NCBI GenBank assembly: GCA_003349915.1
Contig: QFXE01000005.1
Location: forward strand, 434,001 to 498,000
Origin: an endosymbiont of Escarpia spicata
GTDB lineage: Bacteria > Pseudomonadota > Gammaproteobacteria > Chromatiales > Chromatiaceae
Length of the DNA: 64,000 bases
Reading direction: 5' to 3'
Numbering within the stretch: position 1 is the first letter of the stretch; every line of letters begins with the position of its first letter. Below the pieces are notes generated by a model that worked only from the letters and a program-made list of their open reading frames with translations, did no database searches and had not been told where the DNA came from. The position numbers and the translations under genes were made by a program. Of this stretch, positions 26,296 to 34,000 are shown one piece after another.

Positions 26296-27396
26296 TCACT
26301 TGCTCCCACCTACACTTTCGCCATCCAGCAAAACGGCATCCGCCTCTTCCTCTAGCAACTTTGCCCACTCATCTTCCAGAGACCCCGCCTCGGTAACACT
26401 CTCTTCAACCTCCAGATCAGTGACATCCGGGATTTCTATATCAACGGATTCAAGTCCATCAACCAAGGCTTCGTTATCATCAGCTAGCACCAATACATCT
26501 TCCAGTTCTGGTTCTGGCTCGAGCTCGAGCTCGAGCTCGAATTCGAATTCGGATTCGGATTCGGATTCGGATTCGGATTCGGATTCGGATTCGGACTCGG
26601 ACTCGGACTCGGACTCGGACTCGGACTCGGACTCGGACTCGGACTCGGACTCGGACTCGGACTCGGGCTCAGGCTCAGGCTCGGGCTCGGGTTCCAACTC
26701 ATCTACATCGACAATCAGCTCATCTTCAGATACTTCCACCTCTGCCACGTCTTCGAGAGCAACGTCCAATGCCTCTTCAGGTTTTTCCTCTTCTTCATCC
26801 GCATCTTTACTCAGAAACTTGCCAAGCATCTGTCCTTTGTCTACTTCGTTATCCGAGCCACCGGCAAACATGGATGAGTATTCATTAAGCATGCGCCCCA
26901 TGGTGTCCATGGTCACCCTGAGCTCATCAGAGAGTCTTTCATTCTCCGACTTCAGTCGGTCAATCTCGCCGTCCTCGGCTCCATCTGTTCGTGACACTTC
27001 GCCACCCGTCGCTCCTGTGGCCTCCGGCAGTTCCAAGGCCTGGTAGCCAACAACCAGGTTCTCCATATCGATATCGATCTGCTCGAATGCCACCACGTCC
27101 CGTTTGAGAAAACCATTGATGATGTTCTGGTAGAGTTTCATCTCCGATTGAGACAGGTCGTGTACCGCCTGATTCAGTATCTCTCCTTCATACTTGTAAT
27201 CATTCGAGAGCCGTTTTTGCAGCCGCTCCTTGCGCATCATTTTATCTGTCTGGATCTTAGCCACCAGAATCTGTGCAGCCTTTCTCTCCTTGCCCTTTTT
27301 GATCATTCCCAATGCGATGAGGACACCACTGAGCAACAGCAGCCCCAGCATCAATTCACCCAATAACAGGACAGTCAGACGACTTAATTCGATCAT
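26296..27396 (-). CDS. Membrane-anchored protein with long Ser-Glu dipeptide repeat
   Basis: Unknown function. An N-terminal membrane helix (about residues 7-32) is followed by a charged helical region (KERKAAQILVAKIQTDKM...). A strongly acidic C-terminal half contains a run of about twenty Ser-Glu pairs flanked by Glu-Pro, Glu-Phe and Glu-Leu pairs. The start overlaps the stop of the VWA gene by 4 nt, so the two are translationally coupled. The Ser-Glu stretch would be an extended, highly negative spacer. Its length may vary between strains because the DNA is a hexamer repeat. Confidence 0.8.
   Translation of the reverse strand: MIELSRLTVLLLGELMLGLLLLSGVLIALGMIKKGKERKAAQILVAKIQTDKMMRKERLQKRLSNDYKYEGEILNQAVHDLSQSEMKLYQNIINGFLKRDVVAFEQIDIDMENLVVGYQALELPEATGATGGEVSRTDGAEDGEIDRLKSENERLSDELRVTMDTMGRMLNEYSSMFAGGSDNEVDKGQMLGKFLSKDADEEEEKPEEALDVALEDVAEVEVSEDELIVDVDELEPEPEPEPEPESESESESESESESESESESESESESESESESESESESEFEFELELELEPEPELEDVLVLADDNEALVDGLESVDIEIPDVTDLEVEESVTEAGSLEDEWAKLLEEEADAVLLDGESVGGSK
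26515..26694. repeat. Hexanucleotide tandem repeat, GAGCTC / GGATTC / GGACTC
   Basis: About thirty near-identical hexamers. On the plus strand GAGCTC-type units lead into seven GGATTC (26551-26592), twelve GGACTC (26593-26664) and GGGCTC/AGGCTC variants. They encode the Ser-Glu run of the minus-strand gene. The gradient of unit types suggests expansion by slippage; changes in copy number keep the frame. Confidence 0.9.
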
Positions 27397-29267
27397 GCCG
27401 CCTCCTCCACTTCTGCAGCCGGTTTGCTTTCTGGCAACGCCTCATCCAGCAGACTCACCAGGCCTTGCTGGTTGCGACGGCGCATCCACCAAAAACCACC
27501 GCCCAGGGCCAGCAGCAGGAGCAGGTTGCCCACGCCAATCCAAACAGCGGTCATCAGCCAGCCCTCCTCCTCTTCCTCAACAGCCGGTTCAGGTTCTTCT
27601 GCACGCTTTTCCTCTACCGTTACAGCAGGCGATTCTGCCACTGGTGTGGGTGCTGGCTCAGCTACCGGCTCGGGTTTCGGCTCAACCGCAGCGGGTGGCA
27701 GCAAAATGCCTTCCACCTCAACCGGCGCATCAAAATACTCGATGGACTCGCCCGCAACAGTTTTTGCATCCACACTGACAACAATTTTTCGCGCTCCGGA
27801 AAAGGTTGTAATGTCCAGGATTCCCTGGCTGACACCGACTGCATCCTGTATCAAATCAAGGGGTGTCTGCTCACCCTCCGCCGTTTCAAGCCAGACTTGG
27901 CTCTTCACGCTGGCAGGGGCGACAAGGTCCGCTGCGGGCGTCAGGGTCAACAACAGCTGATTGGGAATCTCTCCGGGTTTTACTTCCAGCGTCACTGGCG
28001 GAACCACTTCATAACTCATGCGCTTTTCCCGCACGAAGGTTCTACCTTTGGCCCTGATGATCAATTCACCGTTACCACTACTGAGGGACTCTCCACCGAA
28101 CCGCATGGAGAAAAAACCGTCCCCTGCCTTGGGGTCAGGATCCTTGCCGTCATCAAGCAGGGGCCTTGGCTCCGATTCACCGTTACCATCACGCTGTTGA
28201 GCCGTCGCCTCGACCACATTTAGGAAGGCCTTTTTCCTGATACGTTTGCCGTGATCGGTAAAACTCGTCAGAAACGGAAGTGACTGTCCGTGGATCAGCC
28301 GATTAGGCAGGTCCGTGGTATTCATCTTGAGATCGGTGACCACCATCACCCGGTTGTCCGGATCGACCTCGGCCCGAATACCCCACTCCCCGGATTTAGG
28401 ATCACTGATGGTCAGCATGTCGTAACCTTCATCACGATGCCAACTGATTGAATCCGGCGCTGACTCCGCATCGATGGGTTTGCCGCCCGGAGGGATAAGC
28501 TGTGTGGGTTTGGCACCTGGCTTGTGGAACACCAGCACCGTGGCCTCGGTAATACTGTCGTCGATAGTGAATTTGTTGTCTTTCAGAGGCACGGCATCCG
28601 GTTTGCCCACCTTCTCGAAGATACGCAGAAAGACTCTCTGCAGCTGATTGGCGTCATTGACCTGCTCGTACCAGCCCCCAGTGGCCTCTGCCAATTTACG
28701 CATCAGCTCATGATCGGCATTTTCAGAGAGCGCGATGGTATTGACGGCAACCCCCATTTTTTTCAGCCGTGGAAGTATCTTGTTCAAAATCTGTTTGCGG
28801 GACGCCTTGTTCTTCGCTTTGTTACGCGAGACATCGACCATGCCGTCGGTGAGCAGAATCAGGCTGCGACGATAGAGTGTGGGGGGGCCATCCCAATCCT
28901 CACTGGCCCGTTTCAGGGCCATCTCAATATTGGTTCTTTGACCCGGAGAGCCGATCTTTTTCGACTCATTCCTCGCCTTCCGCTTCCACGCCGCATCGAC
29001 CTGCCCCAGTGGGATCTGCATGTTGACGTACTGGCCGAATATCCATACTCCGGCACGCGTTTCGGCGGGCAGTAGTCCCACCAATAGCCGCAAGGCGGGA
29101 CGACGCAGATTCCCGGGATCGTTTTTCTTCATACTCCCGGAGATATCGATCAGGATACGGACATCCGCCTTCTCTCCCGTCGACGGTTTTGCCTGTATGG
29201 GCGGAACTCCCAGTCCCAACACCACCAATATCAAAACTGAAAATATCCAGCCACCGCGCATCTTCAT
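27393..29267 (-). CDS. Exported VWA-domain protein with C-terminal membrane anchor
   Basis: A signal peptide (MKMRGGWIFSVLILVVLGLG...) leads into a von Willebrand A domain with MIDAS DISGSM at 41-46 and a later LLTDG. Beta-rich domains of unclear type fill the middle. A Pro/Glu/Val-rich linker and a final membrane helix near 571-592 with a basic stop-transfer MRRR complete the 624 aa. The bulk should lie in the periplasm. It overlaps the Ser-Glu gene by 4 nt. Such VWA proteins often mediate metal-dependent adhesion or complex assembly; the partner is not evident. Confidence 0.85.
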   Translation of the reverse strand: MKMRGGWIFSVLILVVLGLGVPPIQAKPSTGEKADVRILIDISGSMKKNDPGNLRRPALRLLVGLLPAETRAGVWIFGQYVNMQIPLGQVDAAWKRKARNESKKIGSPGQRTNIEMALKRASEDWDGPPTLYRRSLILLTDGMVDVSRNKAKNKASRKQILNKILPRLKKMGVAVNTIALSENADHELMRKLAEATGGWYEQVNDANQLQRVFLRIFEKVGKPDAVPLKDNKFTIDDSITEATVLVFHKPGAKPTQLIPPGGKPIDAESAPDSISWHRDEGYDMLTISDPKSGEWGIRAEVDPDNRVMVVTDLKMNTTDLPNRLIHGQSLPFLTSFTDHGKRIRKKAFLNVVEATAQQRDGNGESEPRPLLDDGKDPDPKAGDGFFSMRFGGESLSSGNGELIIRAKGRTFVREKRMSYEVVPPVTLEVKPGEIPNQLLLTLTPAADLVAPASVKSQVWLETAEGEQTPLDLIQDAVGVSQGILDITTFSGARKIVVSVDAKTVAGESIEYFDAPVEVEGILLPPAAVEPKPEPVAEPAPTPVAESPAVTVEEKRAEEPEPAVEEEEEGWLMTAVWIGVGNLLLLLALGGGFWWMRRRNQQGLVSLLDEALPESKPAAEVEEAA

Positions 29268-29440
29268 GCCTGTTCTCTCTTGCCGTGAAAATCTGTCTAC
29301 TCCCTGTAGTAACGGCAGAATCCGTTAACACTTTAATTCTCTGGTGTGGACAGGCGCATTGGTCGTATGGTCTGGGTCGGAGTCAATCCAGACGCAATGG
29401 TGGGCAATCAGTATGAGGTGTGACGGTTCGACACCGGCAG

Positions 29441-30331
29441 TTACGAACGTGGTTGATTATAGGGAGAGGGTTTGCCCTCCGGCTGCATGTCAAAGCGTTT
29501 GTAGGACCAGAGGTACTGCTCAGGACTGATCCGCACACAAGCTTCGACACCTTGATTCAAGGCAGCCACGGCTGTCTCCGGGTCCGGGGAACCGATCCCT
29601 TCCGGAACCGGAACGATGTGTATGTGGTAGCCCCTACCTTCCGGGAGGCGTTCGGCAAAACCCAAAACCACGTTGGCACCACTCTTTCTCGCCAATCGGG
29701 AAACCAGCAAAATAGTCAACGCCGGCACACCAAAGAATGGGGCAAAAGCTGCGCCTTTGAGCGACTTTGGCTGCTGATCCGGCAGGATGCCGACAATATT
29801 CCCCGCCTTCAGGGTCTGATAGAGACGTTTGATCCCATTGGGGGTCGTCGGCACCAGTTCCGCCCCCGTACGCGAGCGGGCCTGTGTAATCAGTAACTCC
29901 AATGCCTGATTTCTGGGTGGACGGTAAAGTGTCGTCACCTGCCCATAGGTCGCCAGGTAGAGCCCGGAAATCTCCCAGCAACCCAAGTGTGGGGTGAGCA
30001 CGATCAAACCCCGTCCCGGCTCACACTTTACATACTCCATCCCGGAGACCTCTTTCACCAGTCCTAGCACCCGCTCTTTGGGCCAGAACCAGAGCGGTGA
30101 CATCTCGGCAAATACCTTGCCCGTCTCTTCCAGCGAGCGATTACGCAAGACCAGACGCTCCGCTTCATTAAGGTTTGGAAAACAGAGCTGCAGATTAATA
30201 TCCGCATTTCGGCGCTCCCGATTGGGCAACAGGATGAAGAGTCGGCCCAGCAGCCGACCTAGTCCATGCACCCTGCGTAACGGCAGGAAGGTCAGCAGAC
30301 GTAACAACGCAATGATGATTTTCGTACCCAT
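29441..30331 (-). CDS. LpxL/HtrB-like lysophospholipid or lipid A acyltransferase
   Basis: Lauroyl/myristoyl acyltransferase family (LPLAT), inner membrane, probably adding a secondary acyl chain to lipid A. The catalytic HX4E motif is TPHLGCWE (H115, E120), with a later YRPPRN and GILPDQQP typical of the family. The N-terminus is hydrophobic and Arg-rich, as in LpxL. At 296 aa it is full length. The neighbours do not indicate a pathway; it is divergent from the rhodanese gene. Confidence 0.88.
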   Translation of the reverse strand: MGTKIIIALLRLLTFLPLRRVHGLGRLLGRLFILLPNRERRNADINLQLCFPNLNEAERLVLRNRSLEETGKVFAEMSPLWFWPKERVLGLVKEVSGMEYVKCEPGRGLIVLTPHLGCWEISGLYLATYGQVTTLYRPPRNQALELLITQARSRTGAELVPTTPNGIKRLYQTLKAGNIVGILPDQQPKSLKGAAFAPFFGVPALTILLVSRLARKSGANVVLGFAERLPEGRGYHIHIVPVPEGIGSPDPETAVAALNQGVEACVRISPEQYLWSYKRFDMQPEGKPSPYNQPRS

Positions 30332-30457
30332 GCCGGGAATTCTACACTGAATGATTTTCTACAGTGACTCTCTTTCCTGGGGTGGTTGTTGTTTTCATCT
30401 GAAAACCCTCTACCATGAAGGAAAACCGCCACCCTTCACAAAAGACGGAAACCGAAA

Positions 30458-30886
30458 ATGACCGAGACCCTACCCCACGGGATGACACCCCAGCAGGCAT
30501 TGCAGATGATGAAGGATGATCCACGCACTGTATTGGTAGATATCCGTTCCAGCATGGAGTTCCTTTTTGTTGGCCATCCCAAGGGCTCGGTGCATATCCC
30601 CTGGATCGATGAGCCGGACTGGACCATCAATCCCCATTTCGTCACTGACATTCGTAAATTGTTGCTGGGCGGCAGTATCTGCACCATCGATGAAGGCTGT
30701 GCCCCGGTCATCCTGATCTGCCGCAGCGGTAAACGTTCGCTGGAAGCGGGCAAGGCCTTGTTGGAGGCAGACTTCACCCGGGTATTCCATATTGACGAGG
30801 GGTTTGAAGGAGACCTGGATGACGACCACCACCGCAGTACTATCGGCGGATGGCGGTTCCGCGGACTGCCTTGGGAGCAGTGTTAG
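30458..30886 (+). CDS. Single-domain rhodanese-like protein
   Basis: Rhodanese fold protein of 142 aa with active-site loop CRSGKRS (Cys near residue 88) and the typical DIRSSMEFLFVGHPKGSVHIPW. It probably transfers sulfane sulfur in the cytoplasm; no signal peptide is seen. A second Cys (CTIDEGC region) precedes the active site. It stands alone, so its role in the sulfur network is not fixed by context. Confidence 0.9.
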   Translation: MTETLPHGMTPQQALQMMKDDPRTVLVDIRSSMEFLFVGHPKGSVHIPWIDEPDWTINPHFVTDIRKLLLGGSICTIDEGCAPVILICRSGKRSLEAGKALLEADFTRVFHIDEGFEGDLDDDHHRSTIGGWRFRGLPWEQC

Positions 30887-31085
30887 GAAGGTGAAAACTT
30901 CCAAAGTTTGTCTCAGTGCCTCTGGAGAGGTATACGCTGGTTAAATCGTAGCAGAACCGGCAACCTTAATAGTCCTGCCAATTCAAAAACGCCCGATCCG
31001 CCATGCTTGATTGTGCCTACGCCCTGAGCAGTAGCAAGCCCGTCTTCACAATTGAACCTGTTCGCCGAACCAGCACAGCACCCTG

Positions 31086-34000
31086 TCAGCGCCTGCTTCT
31101 GGAACTCCTGGCTTGCGGCGTGGCACTGGCCTCGTTCGAGGAGAGAGACTCGGAGCCGCCACTGACCGAAGTGACCACGTAGTAGTAGGTCACGCCGTTT
31201 GTCAGACTCGGATTGTAGTAGGCGCAATAGTCGCAGACATGCCCACTTGCGATCTGCGTATAAGGGCCACCGGGAGTGGTACTGCGATAGACGTTGTAGC
31301 TGTCAGCCCCTGCCACCGGCGTCCAGGTCAAGAAGACTTCATTCGACTTGGGACGGGCCGACAGGTTGAAGATCGTCTGCACTGCACTAGCCTGCACGGT
31401 CACCGTCAAGGTGTCACTACCGACACCGCCGTCTTTGTCCGTGACAGTCAGGCTCACTGTATAGACACCGGCTGTCGGATAGGTATGGCTTGGGGTCAGG
31501 CTACCGCTCACCGGTGCGCTGCCGTCTCCGAAGCCCCACTCGATGGTATGAGTATCAACCGATCCAGGATCAGTGAAGCTGCCGCTGAAGTTCGCGGTGT
31601 CGCCTTCGTTGAACATCTGGTCCGCCCCGGCATCCACGGTCGGTGCAACATTGTTCACCGTCACAGTCAGGGTGTCGGCGCCCACAGCGCCATCTTTGTC
31701 GGTGACCATCAGGGTGACCGTGTAGATGCCGTTGTCTGCGTAGGTATGGCTTGGAGTCAAGCTACCGCTCACTGGCGCGCTGCCGTCACCGAAGTTCCAT
31801 TCAATGGTGTGAGTGTCCACCGTTCCAGGATCAGTGAAGCTGCCGCTGAAGTTCGCGGTGTCACCTTCGTTGATCGTCTGGTCAGGACCGGCATCTACGG
31901 TCGGCACCACGTTGTTGACCGTCACTGTGGCCGTGTCGGTGGCCGTAAGCAGGCCGTCACTGACTTGGAGCCTAACGGTGAAGCTGGCGTCGTCTGGCTG
32001 GATCGGCAGGGTAACGGTAACGCCGCTGGCGTCATCGTACTGGCCGTCGCCGTCCAGATCCCAGGCGTAGCTCAGTGGTGACGGGCCGCTGTCAGGATCA
32101 TTGGAGGCGCTGCCGTCGAGGGTGACGCCCTGGCCTTCGTTGGTTGTGTAGGGACCACCCGCATTGGCGGTGGGTGCGGCGTTGCCGCTGGCGAGGATCA
32201 CCTGGAAGCTGTCGCTGCCGAAGAGACCGTCATCATCGGTGACTGTCACGATGACCGTATAACTGCCGTCTGCCGCGTAAGCATGGCTGCCGACCACGCT
32301 GCCACTACCAGCGCCTTGGGTCACTGTACCTGTATCAGTGGTGCCGTCGCCCCAGTCGATGGTGGCTGTGTGGGCGTCCTCTACACCGGCATCGGTGAAG
32401 GTTGCCGGGGCCAGGGCGATAGTGTCGCCCAAAGCGCCACTCTGGTCCGGACCGGCCTCGACCACGGGTGCTGCATTGTTCACGGTTACCGTGAGAGTAT
32501 CGGTGCCGACTGCGTCTTCATCATCGGTGACGGTGAGGGTCACTGTGTAGGTGCCATCTTCCGCATAGGTATGGGTCGGGCTGAGGGTGCCGCTCACGGT
32601 GGTGCCGTCGCCGAAGCCCCACTCTGTGGTATGAGTATCCAGGGTGCCCGGATCGGTGAAACTGCCGGTGAAGCTGGCGGTACCACCCTCGGTGAGCGTC
32701 TGGTCGATGCCCGCATCCACAGTGGGAGCGACGTTCTCTACCGTGACGGTCATGCTGGCCGTACCCACGCCGCTGTCATCGTCTGTCACGGTGAGGGTTA
32801 CCGTGTAGGTACCGTCTTCCGCATAAACATGGCTCGGGTTCAGGCCGCCGCTGGCAGTGCTGCCGTCGCCGAAATCCCATGAGAGGGTGTGGGTGTCGGC
32901 GGTGCCTGGATCAGTGAAGGAACCACTGAAGTTGACCGTATCCCCTTCGTTGACGCTCTGGTCCGCGCCGGCGTCCGTTGTGGGCGCCACGTTGTTGACC
33001 GTGACACTGGTGGCCGCGGTGTTATTGAGCAGACCGTCACTCACCTGGAGTTCGATCGGGTAGATGCCGTCATCCACACCGGTGTAGAGCGGAGCCGGAC
33101 CAGTGGCGTCGTCATAGGCGCCGTCGTTGTTGTAGTCCCAACCGTAGGTCAGGGCATCCCCGTTGGGATCGCTGGAGCCTGTGCCGTCCAGGGCAATGCT
33201 GCTGCCCTCGTCTACCGTGTAGGGGCCGTTGGCATCAGCGATGGGCGCAAGATTGGCAACCACGGTCACGGTGGTGAAGACCTGGTCGCTCAGGCGTTCA
33301 TTCTCGTCGAGTTCGCCGTCACCATCCAGATCATTGAGCACACCGTTGTCCCAGACCCGCAGGCCGATGTTGAAGGTGCCAAGGTTGCTGAATACCGGTG
33401 ACGGATTGCTGCCGGTCGCTTCGTCGAAATCGAACGGGAAGATCGCATCCAGTTCCCATTCAAAGCGGGCGATGAAGTCAGTGGGATCTATGTCGAAGGA
33501 GCCAGACCCATTCAGCGTGCAGGGCAGGCCCTGGGTACAGGTGTAGGGGCCACCTATCTCAGCCACCGGTGGATGGGGCGGGATGGCGATGACCACATTC
33601 AGCGTATCGGTATCCGTCAACGCCGGTACATTGTTATCGGTCACCCGCAGGCTTACCGTGATGGTCTGGGGCAGCGTCGCCTCAGGGTAATCAGACAGCA
33701 GATAGGTATAACTGGCCGTCGGGCCTGTGCTGGTGGAATCAAAATTACCGTCACCATCGAAGTCCCACTCGTACTTGATCAGGCTGCGGAAGGGATCGAG
33801 ATGGAATGAATCGGAGCCATCGAACTCGAGGGGCAGATCCACTGCCCAGACCCGGTCGCGTCCGGCTACCGCTACCGGCGGCTGCATGAACAGGGTACGA
33901 CTGAGGATGATGACACTCCAGGAAGAGCGCAGTTGCTTCGAAATCCATCGGGTACCCGGAATCTCACCGGTAGCAATCTGCTCATCGATCAGGATACGTG

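Noticed and set aside
26515-26694. Possible CRISPR array because of short regular repeats near a genome with a Cas6-like gene
   Set aside because: The units are contiguous hexamers with no spacers and lie within a coding frame 12 kb from the Cas6-like gene.
26300-27046. Plus-strand frame coding a Ser-Asp repeat protein
   Set aside because: It is the mirror of the hexamer array. The minus frame has a start overlap with the VWA gene, a membrane helix and non-repetitive coding, so the minus strand is the real gene.
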